From positions 1-9,490 of the forward strand of contig CALISV010000004.1 in NCBI GenBank assembly GCA_938041615.1: 9,490 nt of DNA. The letters are read 5' to 3'. This DNA is from an uncultured Campylobacter sp. Lineage in GTDB: Bacteria; Campylobacterota; Campylobacteria; Campylobacterales; Campylobacteraceae. This document shows positions 1 to 7,944 of this stretch, in pieces (position 1 is the stretch's first letter; every line of letters starts with the position of its first letter). The translations under genes and the position numbers were made by a program. The notes under the pieces were generated by a model that had not been told where the DNA came from, did no database searches, and saw nothing but the letters and a program-made list of their open reading frames with translations.

Positions 1-140
1 TCATCTACTGTCATTCCATTTTGAATACATACTGATAAAGTATTGATTGACTGTGTCAAATCAGCTTTGGAAGTTATCTGTGCTCCTAAAATTTTTCTGC
101 TGCCTCTTTCAAATACCACTTTAAATTTTACTTTTTCAGC
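1..140 (-). pseudogene. NADH oxidase (Nox)-family fragment, no 5' end, runs off the window
   Basis: Read on the minus strand from 140 to 3, one frame gives 46 residues beginning AEKVKFKVVFERG, then RKILGAQITSKADL and TQSINTLSVCIQNGMTVD. This resembles the C-terminal dimerisation domain of FAD/NAD(P)H-dependent NADH oxidases and CoA-disulfide reductase relatives (typical pattern: ILGAQ, SK.D, SIN..S.AIQ..MT..DL). No start codon fits. The frame is closed upstream by TAA at 147-149, inside the response regulator, so roughly the first 300 or more residues of a normal enzyme are missing here; the 3' part lies beyond base 1. GC over bases 1-120 is about 34% (41 of 120), clearly below the neighbouring genes, and arginine is AGA. 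The fragment directly abuts, and overlaps out of frame, the end of the response regulator gene. It is either a remnant from a rearrangement or foreign sequence joined in assembly. Family call is from recognition, not a search. Confidence 0.7.
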
Positions 141-805
141 TCGATTTTATAGCCAAGACCCGGCGAGTTTTTGATGAGTCCGGCGCCCACTTTATCGCGT
201 ATTCGCTTGATAAATGTTCTAACGGCCGGATCGTTTACCTTTTCGCCAAACCACACCACGTTTCTGATCTCCTCGGTTAAAACAAGCGTGCCAATACGTT
301 TAACCAAAAGCGAGATAAAGGCCAGCTCTTTTTTGGTTAGCGCGATCTCTACGCCGTTTTTTACGAGCACTTTTTTGGTTTGGTTAAACGAATATCCGCC
401 CGAAATCTCGATGATATCGGCGCCTATGATTTTGGTTTTTACGATCTGCTCCAGCACGACGAAAAGCTCGTCCATGTCGATAGGCTTGATCACGTATTTA
501 TCGATACCCACGTCGATAGCTTTTAGCAGCTTTTCCTTTTCGCTATACGCGCTTAGGATCACTACGGGCGTGTTTTTTGAGAACTCTTTTATCTGCCTTG
601 ACATCTCAAGCCCGTCCATGATAGGCATCATGATGTCGGCTATCACGATATCGGGGCTAAATTTTTTAAATTTCTTAAGACCTTCGTCGCCGTTTGAGGC
701 CGATATGACCTTTTGAAATACGCCCCCGAAAACCTCTTGCATCGACTCCCTTATGCCATCCTCGTCCTCGACTAGCAGTAGCGTTAGCTCTTTAAATTTT
801 TTCAT
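128..805 (-). CDS. OmpR/PhoB-type two-component response regulator
   Basis: A 225-residue DNA-binding response regulator. The receiver domain spans about residues 6-122: acidic pair E13/D14, phospho-acceptor D57 in VIADIMMP, switch Ser85 in VVILSAY, and K107-P108 in YVIKPID. All key residues are intact. Residues about 133-223 form an OmpR-type winged helix (LTKKELAFISLLV, then the recognition-helix area DPAVRTFIKRIRDKV, ending in GLGYKIEL), so it should bind DNA and regulate transcription once phosphorylated. The ATG at 803-805 overlaps the kinase stop in ATGA, with an AAAGGA Shine-Dalgarno 5-6 nt upstream, so the two proteins are translationally coupled cognate partners. Position matches Cj1491c of C. 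jejuni, next to ccoN; targets are unknown. The C-terminus looks complete, although sequence just past the stop is foreign in character. Confidence 0.93.
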   Translation of the reverse strand: MKKFKELTLLLVEDEDGIRESMQEVFGGVFQKVISASNGDEGLKKFKKFSPDIVIADIMMPIMDGLEMSRQIKEFSKNTPVVILSAYSEKEKLLKAIDVGIDKYVIKPIDMDELFVVLEQIVKTKIIGADIIEISGGYSFNQTKKVLVKNGVEIALTKKELAFISLLVKRIGTLVLTEEIRNVVWFGEKVNDPAVRTFIKRIRDKVGAGLIKNSPGLGYKIELKK

Positions 806-2019
806 TTTTCATCCTTTAGCGGCAGCTTTATCTCAAATTCCGCTCCAAATTTTACGTTTTTAGCGCCGGCGCTTCCGCCGTGATTTTTGGCTATGCTTTT
901 TAGCATATATAGACCGATCCCAGTACCCGCACTCGGGTGCTTCGTGGTAAAATACGGCTCAAAAATCTTGTCCATTATCTCCTCTTTTATACCGCCGGCG
1001 TTATCCGTTACTCTTATGATAGCAAATTTATCCTTTGTTTCTAACGTTAGCGTTACTTTTTTATCGTTTTTTTTATTTGCCAGTGCATCTTTGGCGTTAG
1101 AAAGCAGGATAATCACGGCCTGACAAAGCTGCGACTCGAAACCGTAAATTTGACCCTCGCCTTTTAGCTCCAAATTTACGTCTATGCCCTCTTTTTCGTA
1201 GGTTCCCTGCACCATCTTTAGCGCGTTTTCTACCGCAGCCGAGGGCAAGAAAGCCTCCCTCTCGCGCTCGACGCTAAAAAAGTTTCTAAAATCCTCGATC
1301 GTCTGCGACATACCCTTTATCACGCGCTTTGCGTGCTCGTAGCCGGCCTCGAATTTCTCGTTTGCTTTGACGCCCTCTTTTAGCTTAAAAAGCGTGATGC
1401 TAAGCTCGTTTAAAGGCTGTCGCCACTGGTGAGCGATGTTTGCGATCATCTCGCCCATCGAGGCTAGACGCGACTGTAAAAAGAGCATTTTGGTCTTTTC
1501 CTCGTTTTTCTTAATCTCGGCTTTTACCAAATTTTCTAGATTTTGGTTTAAATTTACGAGCTTGGCCGTCTGCTCGGCGACTCTGTTTTCGAGATTTTCG
1601 TTTAAATTTAGTAGCTCTTTTTTCGTCTTTTCAAGCTCGTTGTTGAGATTTATCACGTCCGTCACGTCGTATCTGATCGCAAGAAATTCCTCGATCTGCC
1701 CGCTTAAATCCAAAATCGGGATGATAGTCGTGTTTAGATAGACGTCGCGGCCGTCTTTGGTGCGGTTTCTTATCGTGCCTTTGTGCACTTTTTTGGCCAA
1801 AATCGTCTCCCAAAGCCGCGCGTAAACATCCTTTGGCACCTCGGGATGGCGCACGATGTTGTGATTTGCGCCGATTAGCTCCTCGCGCGTAAAGCCAGAC
1901 ATCTTACAAAACTCGTCGTTTACGAAGGTGATAGTGCCGTTGGTGTCGGTCTTTGAGACGATGTTACTAGCCTCGATAGCCTCTTGATACTGCCTGAATC
2001 TCGCTTTGATCTTATCCAT
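802..2019 (-). CDS. Soluble PAS-domain sensor histidine kinase, Aer-like PAS
   Basis: A 405-residue kinase with no signal peptide or membrane segment, so a cytoplasmic sensor. Residues about 12-121 are a PAS domain; 122-180 form a long Asn/Leu/Glu-rich coiled coil; H197 in [10 protein letters not shown] is the phospho-acceptor. The ATPase domain has the N box (N308 in LLSNAKDAL), G1 (D339 in TDNAGGI), the F box (FEPYFTTK) and G2 (AGTGIGLYM). The PAS segment N34, N54, R57, H58, P59, E60, W70, N85 aligns without gaps with E. coli Aer, where R57, H58, D60 and W70 are important for FAD binding or signalling (recalled). A flavin redox or oxygen cue is therefore a reasonable inference. The ATG at 2017-2019 overlaps the membrane-protein gene by 8 nt, and the stop overlaps the response regulator start. 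Ortholog by position of Cj1492c. Confidence 0.93.
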   Translation of the reverse strand: MDKIKARFRQYQEAIEASNIVSKTDTNGTITFVNDEFCKMSGFTREELIGANHNIVRHPEVPKDVYARLWETILAKKVHKGTIRNRTKDGRDVYLNTTIIPILDLSGQIEEFLAIRYDVTDVINLNNELEKTKKELLNLNENLENRVAEQTAKLVNLNQNLENLVKAEIKKNEEKTKMLFLQSRLASMGEMIANIAHQWRQPLNELSITLFKLKEGVKANEKFEAGYEHAKRVIKGMSQTIEDFRNFFSVEREREAFLPSAAVENALKMVQGTYEKEGIDVNLELKGEGQIYGFESQLCQAVIILLSNAKDALANKKNDKKVTLTLETKDKFAIIRVTDNAGGIKEEIMDKIFEPYFTTKHPSAGTGIGLYMLKSIAKNHGGSAGAKNVKFGAEFEIKLPLKDEK

Positions 2020-2683
2020 TGCTCGCCGTAAATCCTATAAAAGATAGATAAATTCCGTAAATTATTATCGCTGCGCCGCTTAAATTTAACGCATGTTTTT
2101 TAAATTTTTCGCTCGCGACCTTTAAAATAAGTGCGTAAAAACTCATCGCAAAAAAGCTAACTATGCCAAACGTGGCCGTTATCGCCGCGCCCTTTGCTCC
2201 GCTGCCGCTAGCTACTGCTAAAGCTAAAAAATAATAAACCACTCCGCACGGCAGCAGCCCGTTTAAAAACCCGAGCGTCAAAAACCCGAGCACGCTATTT
2301 TTAGAGATTGCGGCTTTGATTTTTTCGTTTAAAATTTTGGATAAAAATGCGTTTTTCTCGATGAAATTTAACAGCGCTCCGCGCCTAATGAGCGCCGCGC
2401 CCAAAACCGCCATAAAAACGCCGATAGCAAAAAACAGGTAGCCTCGCGCCGCAAGAGATAGCGTAAATACGCCGCCAAACGACCCGAAAATAAAGCCAAG
2501 TAGCATATAAGCGCAAATTCTAGCCAGGTTATATCCCGCTATCATCGCCGCGCTAAAAATTTTACCTTTGCCGCTCAAAAACCGCGCGAGCAATATAGCA
2601 AAACCGCCGCACATACCCGCGCAGTGGCCCACCGAGCTAAGCGCCGCGACGCTCAAAATCGAAACAAACTCCGCGCCGCTCAT
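2012..2683 (-). CDS. Six-TM DsbD_2 / UreH-like (TauE/SafE-annotated) membrane protein
   Basis: An inner-membrane protein of 223 residues with about six hydrophobic segments (near 4-20, 45-66, 70-99, 130-157, 165-190, 197-218). Two family signatures are clear: GHCAGMCGG near the N-terminus (C21, C25) and NGLLPCGVVY (C146) in the fourth helix. This belongs to the group usually labelled cytochrome biogenesis/DsbD_2 or sulfite exporter TauE/SafE-like; members often sit with cbb3 oxidase maturation genes, and a role in metal (copper) or thiol transfer is proposed but not shown here. I choose ATG at 2681-2683; the frame also has a TTG one codon earlier (2684-2686). No strong Shine-Dalgarno is visible. 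It overlaps the kinase gene by 8 nt and is 106 nt from carA, matching Cj1493c by position. True sulfite export is only an annotation habit. Confidence 0.85.
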   Translation of the reverse strand: MSGAEFVSILSVAALSSVGHCAGMCGGFAILLARFLSGKGKIFSAAMIAGYNLARICAYMLLGFIFGSFGGVFTLSLAARGYLFFAIGVFMAVLGAALIRRGALLNFIEKNAFLSKILNEKIKAAISKNSVLGFLTLGFLNGLLPCGVVYYFLALAVASGSGAKGAAITATFGIVSFFAMSFYALILKVASEKFKKHALNLSGAAIIIYGIYLSFIGFTASNG

Positions 2684-2712
2684 CAAATTTGACCGTCAAA
2701 TTTCATTTGCGA

Positions 2713-2718
2713 ATTTTA
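2713..2718 (-). promoter_or_regulatory. Possible -10 (TAAAAT) for the membrane protein-kinase-regulator unit
   Basis: Minus-strand TAAAAT lies 30 nt upstream of the chosen ATG, in the only sizeable gap between carA and the membrane-protein gene. It would give a leader of roughly 20-25 nt. Campylobacter sigma70 promoters rely mainly on the -10, so no -35 is expected. The AT-rich background makes chance occurrence likely, so this is weak support. Confidence 0.25.
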
Positions 2719-2724
2719 GCCGCG

Positions 2725-2759
2725 CTAGAGTTAAATTTGACACGCAAATTTAACTCTAG
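2725..2759. repeat. Perfect 15-bp inverted repeat with 5-nt loop
   Basis: Arm CTAGAGTTAAATTTG (2725-2739) and arm CAAATTTAACTCTAG (2745-2759) are exact reverse complements around ACACG. The repeat lies between carA (stop at 2790) and the downstream membrane-protein gene. In RNA it would form a strong hairpin. On the minus strand it is followed by CGCGGCTAAAATTCG, not a U-run, so it is not a classical intrinsic terminator. It could be an RNA stability or processing element that lowers downstream expression, or a binding site. Each arm contains one AAATTT. Confidence 0.75.
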
Positions 2760-2789
2760 ATTTTGCTCAAATTTGACCGCGACTAGCAA

Positions 2790-3908
2790 CTATAAAATTT
2801 CTAAAAATTGTTTAAAGATATATTTGCTCTCGCTCGGTCCGCCGCTAGCCTCGGGGTGATGCTGCACCGAAAATACCGGATAATCCTTGTACTTCACGCC
2901 CTCGATCGTGCCGTCGAAAAGATTTCTATGCGTGATCTCGGCGACCTGCGCGATCTCCTCGGGAACGTTGTAGTTGTGGTTTTGCGCCGTTATCTCGACT
3001 GCTTTGGTTTGCAAATTTAAAACCGGATGATTTGCGCCGTGCTGACCGAATTTTAGTTTGTACGTCTCAAAGCCGAATGCATTGCTAAGCAGCTGATGTC
3101 CAAGGCAAATACCGAAAATCGGCACCCTTGCTTCGATCAGTTTTTTTATCTGCGCGATCTCGTTTTTTAGGGCTTTGGGTTCGCCCGGGCCGTTTGAGAG
3201 AAACACGCCGTTTATCTCGCCTTTGTTAAATTTAGCGATGAGCTCGTCTGCCTGCACGTCGTTAGGGTAAATTTGCGTCTCAAGGCCGGTTTCACAAAGC
3301 TCGTTTAGGATGTTTCGCTTCACGCCGTAGTCGATTACGGCGATCTTTTTGCCGTTTGATTTTAGCGGGGCGTAGGCTTTGCTCGCATGATCCCAGCCGC
3401 CCTTTTCGTGAGCGTAAATTTGCTCGGTGCTCACCTTTGCTACGTAGTTTATCTCTGAGATTCTAGGCGAGTTTTCGAGCAGCTTTTTTAGCTCTTTTTC
3501 GTCTGAAATTTCAGTCGATATTACCGCGTGTAGCGCGCCGTTATCGCGTAGCATCTTGGTTAAAAATCTCGTATCGATATCGTAAACGCCAAATTTACCT
3601 TGCTCTTTGAAAAACTCTTCCAAGCTTTTTTGCGAACGGAAATTTGACGTAGTAGCGTTAAAATCCCTCATCAAAACGCCGCTAGCGTGGATTTTGGCGC
3701 TCTCCATATCGTCCTCGTTTGCGCCCACTATGCCGATTTCTGGCATGGTAAAAACGATAAACTGCCCCGCGTAGCTAGGATCGCTCATGATCTCTTGATA
3801 GCCAGTTAGGCTCGTGTTAAAGACCATTTCGCCGCTAGCCGTACCGCTCGCGCCAAAGGCCTTCGCCTGCAAAAAAACGCCGTTTTCAAGGTAGATATAA
3901 GCTCTCAC
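2790..3908 (-). CDS. carA: Carbamoyl-phosphate synthase small (glutaminase) subunit
   Basis: CarA hydrolyses glutamine and passes ammonia to CarB for carbamoyl-phosphate, feeding arginine and pyrimidine synthesis in the cytoplasm. The 372 residues match the family length. The N-terminal CPSase small-subunit domain covers about 1-150 (NTSLTGYQEI, DPSYAGQ). The class I glutamine amidotransferase domain follows from about 187, with LSNGPGEP, nucleophile C268 in GICLGHQL, and H351/E353 in VQHHPEAS; the triad is complete (E. coli C269, H353, E355). The start is GTG at 3906-3908, overlapping the DUF507 stop in GTGA, with GAGG about 6 nt upstream, so it is coupled to that gene. carB is not in the window; carA and carB are commonly separate in Campylobacter. 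Matches Cj1494c. Confidence 0.97.
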   Translation of the reverse strand: MRAYIYLENGVFLQAKAFGASGTASGEMVFNTSLTGYQEIMSDPSYAGQFIVFTMPEIGIVGANEDDMESAKIHASGVLMRDFNATTSNFRSQKSLEEFFKEQGKFGVYDIDTRFLTKMLRDNGALHAVISTEISDEKELKKLLENSPRISEINYVAKVSTEQIYAHEKGGWDHASKAYAPLKSNGKKIAVIDYGVKRNILNELCETGLETQIYPNDVQADELIAKFNKGEINGVFLSNGPGEPKALKNEIAQIKKLIEARVPIFGICLGHQLLSNAFGFETYKLKFGQHGANHPVLNLQTKAVEITAQNHNYNVPEEIAQVAEITHRNLFDGTIEGVKYKDYPVFSVQHHPEASGGPSESKYIFKQFLEIL

Positions 3909-4456
3909 AGCATGCCTCGTTTTCTTAGTTCGTCCTCGTAGAGCCGCTCAAATACGATGTCGTACTCCTCGGTGCCCGGGATCAGTTTGCGCTTGTAGCC
4001 GTCGATCTTGTCGATGACCACGTCTTGTAAAATTTCATACGTTTTTAGATACTCTTCGATCGAGCCATAGATGATGTTTTTGATACGATTTTCGGAGACC
4101 GTGTAGTCGATGAGTCCCTTTTTCCAAGCGCCCTCAAGCACTAGGTGGGCGACGTTGCTAAAGCGGTCTTCGTACGTAAGTATCACGCCGTACTCTTTAG
4201 CCAGCTTCTTTTTTACGAGCCAAAACATATTTTTTCTATCGACTTGCATGCTCTCCATATCGTCTTCGTTCTCGGCGAGCACCTCGTTTACGCGCTCTTC
4301 AAGCGCTTTTTCTTTTTGTAAATCGTTATCTAAAATTTCTTTCGCGCATGCCGCTACGGGCTCTACTCCGCGCGTTAAATTTACGAATCCGGACTTTAAT
4401 AAATCAATAGCGATTTTGTGCGCGATGTAGGGTGTGTGTGGGAGTTTTATACGCAT
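3905..4456 (-). CDS. DUF507 family protein, function unknown
   Basis: A 183-residue cytoplasmic protein recognised as DUF507 by overall pattern: MRIKLPHTPYIAHKIAIDLL at the start, a charged helical middle (ALEERVNEVLAENEDDME), FWLVKKKLAKEYGV, and a C-terminal half with DYTVSENRIKNIIYGSIEEYL. It is largely helical and charged, with no signal peptide or membrane segment. Molecular function is not established. Start ATG at 4454-4456 is preceded by AGAGAGG about 5 nt upstream, a strong Shine-Dalgarno. It is the first gene after the 315-nt gap, so it probably heads the transcript carrying carA, whose GTG overlaps its stop. Homologues sit next to carA in Campylobacter (Cj1495c), suggesting a conserved pairing, but nothing here shows that it acts in carbamoyl-phosphate synthesis. 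Confidence 0.88.
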   Translation of the reverse strand: MRIKLPHTPYIAHKIAIDLLKSGFVNLTRGVEPVAACAKEILDNDLQKEKALEERVNEVLAENEDDMESMQVDRKNMFWLVKKKLAKEYGVILTYEDRFSNVAHLVLEGAWKKGLIDYTVSENRIKNIIYGSIEEYLKTYEILQDVVIDKIDGYKRKLIPGTEEYDIVFERLYEDELRKRGML

Positions 4457-4479
4457 TTTTACCTCTCTTTTTGGGCTTG

Positions 4480-4498
4480 ATTTTAACCAAAATTTGGT
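4480..4498 (-). promoter_or_regulatory. Likely sigma70 promoter (-10 TAAAAT) of DUF507-carA, with adjoining dyad
   Basis: Minus-strand TAAAAT at 4480-4485 lies 24 nt upstream of the DUF507 ATG, leaving a leader of about 17 nt that includes the AGAGAGG ribosome site. Upstream on the same strand are T-runs at roughly 10-nt spacing (4493-4515), as in Campylobacter sigma70 promoters, which lack a conserved -35. Touching the -10 is a dyad ACCAAA-A-TTTGGT (4486-4498) that could be an operator. Neither start site nor regulator can be proven from sequence. Confidence 0.4.
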
Positions 4499-4640
4499 AA
4501 GAAATACCTAAAATCTCACGGAGTTTTTGTTTTGACGGGCGTTTGTTTTAAGTAAAATTCGAATCCAAATTTGACGCTCGGATAAAAATGCTTTTAAGAC
4601 TGGGCGCTAGTTAAATTTAGGCTTTAGCGTTAAATTTGAC

Positions 4641-4685
4641 GGCGGTAAAATTTAGCCTTTGGAGTCAAATTTGACCGCCAAAGGC
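4641..4685. repeat. Two overlapping, mutually exclusive inverted repeats
   Basis: GGCGGTAAAATTT (4641-4653) pairs with AAATTTGACCGCC (4667-4679) at 12 of 13 positions. GCCTTTGG (4655-4662) pairs perfectly with CCAAAGGC (4678-4685). The right-hand arms share 4678-4679 and the stems interleave, so both cannot form fully at once. Within the region, 4664-4675 is also a perfect 12-bp palindrome, GTCAAATTTGAC. No U-run follows on the minus strand. The position is downstream of motE and upstream of the DUF507 promoter. Confidence 0.6.
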
Positions 4686-4706
4686 AAATTTAGCTTTCGC
4701 GTTATC

Positions 4707-4735
4707 CGCGCAAATTTGAGCTCAAATTTAGACGC
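4707..4735. repeat. 18-bp perfect palindrome with GC clamp, downstream of motE
   Basis: AAATTTGAGCTCAAATTT (4712-4729) is its own reverse complement. Flanking CGCG on the left and ACGCG on the right extend the pairing with a small bulge. It lies about 40-65 nt past the motE stop, a possible 3' end or transcript-stabilising hairpin for the purA-fliJ-motE mRNA. No oligo-U follows, so a factor-independent terminator is only tentative. Confidence 0.5.
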
Positions 4736-4771
4736 GAGCCAAGATAAATTTAGAGCGTTATAGCCCCAATT

Positions 4772-5401
4772 TTACAAATTTAGCAGATTTCCCGCAGGGC
4801 CGTCGGGCGAGGTCGGAGAGACTTCTTGCGTTACGTTTTTTTCGGCTTTTATAAATGGCGGGCCTTGTTTGATTAAAAGCGTGATTTCAGACGCTGCGGT
4901 AGGCTCCATTTTGGCCATTATCGCGGAGATTTTTTTAGGACTTAGCGAGTACATGATGCTAGCCGCATCCGCCCTATCCATCGCGCTTAGCACGTCGGCG
5001 GCGGCTTGGTCCTTCATCTTGCCGTAAGCCTCGCCGACCTTGTCGCTAGTCATCGCTTTTAGCTCTTTTACGATTTCCTCGTTTTTCTTTAGCAGCTGCT
5101 CGGTTTGCTTTTTTTCCTCTTGCGCACGGGCCAGAGTCGCGTTTATCTCGGCCTCTTTAGCGGCTAGTTTGGCGTTTCGCTCCTCAAAAAGCGCCGCCGA
5201 ACTCGCTCTAAAAGCCTCCAAACTCTGCCTTGCTTCGTCTATTTTGGCAAGCTCTCTTTTTAGCTCGTCTTTTCTAGTTTCAAATATCGAAACGCAGTCC
5301 ACCGGGATCTTAAAGCCGCTTTGGCTCGCGCTTTGAGCGTTTTCGCCGTTTGCGCCCCAAACGCATAAATTTAAAGTTAGTAAAATCAAAATTTTTTTCA
5401 A
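4772..5401 (-). CDS. Secreted MotE-like (PDP / MgtE-N-like) protein, putative N-glycoprotein
   Basis: A 209-residue exported protein. Residues 1-17 form a Sec signal peptide (MKKILILLTLNLCVWGA); C13 is not in a proper lipobox. Residues about 41-117 are a charged coiled coil, and about 118-180 resemble the MgtE N-terminal-like helical domain seen in MotE-family proteins (AYGKMKDQAAADVLSAM, MEPTAASEI). The tail is Pro/Ser/Thr-rich. It matches Cj1496c of C. jejuni by position and type, reported as an N-glycoprotein affecting host-cell invasion and chick colonisation (recalled). Two D/E-X-N-X-S/T sequons are present: EINAT (N87) and EKNVT (N189). The start is TTG at 5399-5401, overlapping the fliJ stop as TTGA; AGAGG 7 nt upstream and an immediate signal peptide support it. 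In other bacteria MotE is a periplasmic motor chaperone; that role is inferred. Confidence 0.85.
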   Translation of the reverse strand: MKKILILLTLNLCVWGANGENAQSASQSGFKIPVDCVSIFETRKDELKRELAKIDEARQSLEAFRASSAALFEERNAKLAAKEAEINATLARAQEEKKQTEQLLKKNEEIVKELKAMTSDKVGEAYGKMKDQAAADVLSAMDRADAASIMYSLSPKKISAIMAKMEPTAASEITLLIKQGPPFIKAEKNVTQEVSPTSPDGPAGNLLNL

Positions 5402-5826
5402 GCTTTCGCCTCTTTTTGCCTAGTAAAATTCATCGTCGCAAACTCGTCCAGAGCCGCCGCTTCGGCCTTTTTTATCTTTTCTATTTGCGCGCTAAAGTCC
5501 TGCGTTTGCAGGTATTTCATCTTTTCGTACTCCAAATTTGCCGCCTTGTGCTGTCGTTCGAGGTGCGCGATGTTTTTTTTCATTAGTTCTAGCCGCTCGG
5601 TTAGCAGACTTTTTTCTCTCCGCATCGCACCCAGAAGCTCCAGCGATCCGCGCAGATCGGCCGCAGAGCCGCTAGAGGGCATTTCAAATTTTGAAATTTG
5701 CTCGGCGGCCTGCGCTATGAAGCCCTCTATCATCGCCGCTTCGTTTCTGGTTCTTGCCAAATTTAGCTCGATTTTGTCTAAATTTCGCTTTTTTATATTT
5801 ACGATTTGCGTAAATTTGCTTTTCAT
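5398..5826 (-). CDS. fliJ: FliJ-like flagellar export protein
   Basis: A 142-residue protein that is nearly all alpha-helical coiled coil, close to the usual FliJ length of about 147. It begins MKSKFTQIVNIKKRNLDKIE, a FliJ-like basic first helix, and continues with heptad-like helices (RREKSLLTERLELMKKNIAHLERQ). No signal peptide. FliJ is the central stalk of the flagellar type III export ATPase, contacting FliI and the export gate, and escorts chaperones. Primary sequence similarity among FliJ proteins is low, so the call rests on size, coiled coil, and position: next to purA and motE, as with HP0256 in H. pylori, which is described as FliJ-like. The ATG at 5824-5826 is only 1 nt from the purA stop, with a weak Shine-Dalgarno, suggesting coupling to purA. 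Confidence 0.75.
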   Translation of the reverse strand: MKSKFTQIVNIKKRNLDKIELNLARTRNEAAMIEGFIAQAAEQISKFEMPSSGSAADLRGSLELLGAMRREKSLLTERLELMKKNIAHLERQHKAANLEYEKMKYLQTQDFSAQIEKIKKAEAAALDEFATMNFTRQKEAKA

Positions 5827-5827
5827 C

Positions 5828-7940
<2,113 letters not shown>

Positions 7941-7944
<4 letters not shown>

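Larger units (their letters stand above)
4457..4771. other. 315-nt gene-free gap rich in AAATTT and inverted repeats
   Basis: No credible coding sequence on either strand. It holds ten AAATTT hexamers (starting at 4490, 4567, 4613, 4632, 4648, 4667, 4686, 4712, 4724 and 4746), often extended to AAATTTGAC or AAATTTAG. At about 40% GC, chance would give well under one. The motE-distal half is mostly inverted repeats; the DUF507-proximal part holds the likely promoter. This gap separates the purA-fliJ-motE unit from the DUF507-carA unit. Confidence 0.8.

Noticed and set aside
171..716. Plus-strand 181-codon open frame opposite the response regulator
   Set aside because: Antisense to an intact two-domain regulator with all catalytic residues; its translation is low-complexity Ser/Thr/Phe-rich and shows no domain.
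1631..1813. Minus-strand 60-codon frame within the kinase gene
   Set aside because: Out-of-frame shadow inside the PAS coding region, very rich in Arg/Lys/Gln, with no independent ribosome site seen.
3699..4270. Near-identical 21-nt stretch in carA (3699-3719) and DUF507 (4250-4270), both encoding NEDDMES
   Set aside because: One mismatch and the same peptide in adjacent genes is curious, but the carA copy is a normal CarA motif (EDMES type) and both follow the local codon preference; chance convergence is the simpler view.
4457..4771. CRISPR array suggested by recurring AAATTT(GAC) units
   Set aside because: Repeats are only 6-9 nt, irregularly spaced, and lack a constant long repeat or uniform spacers; no cas genes nearby.
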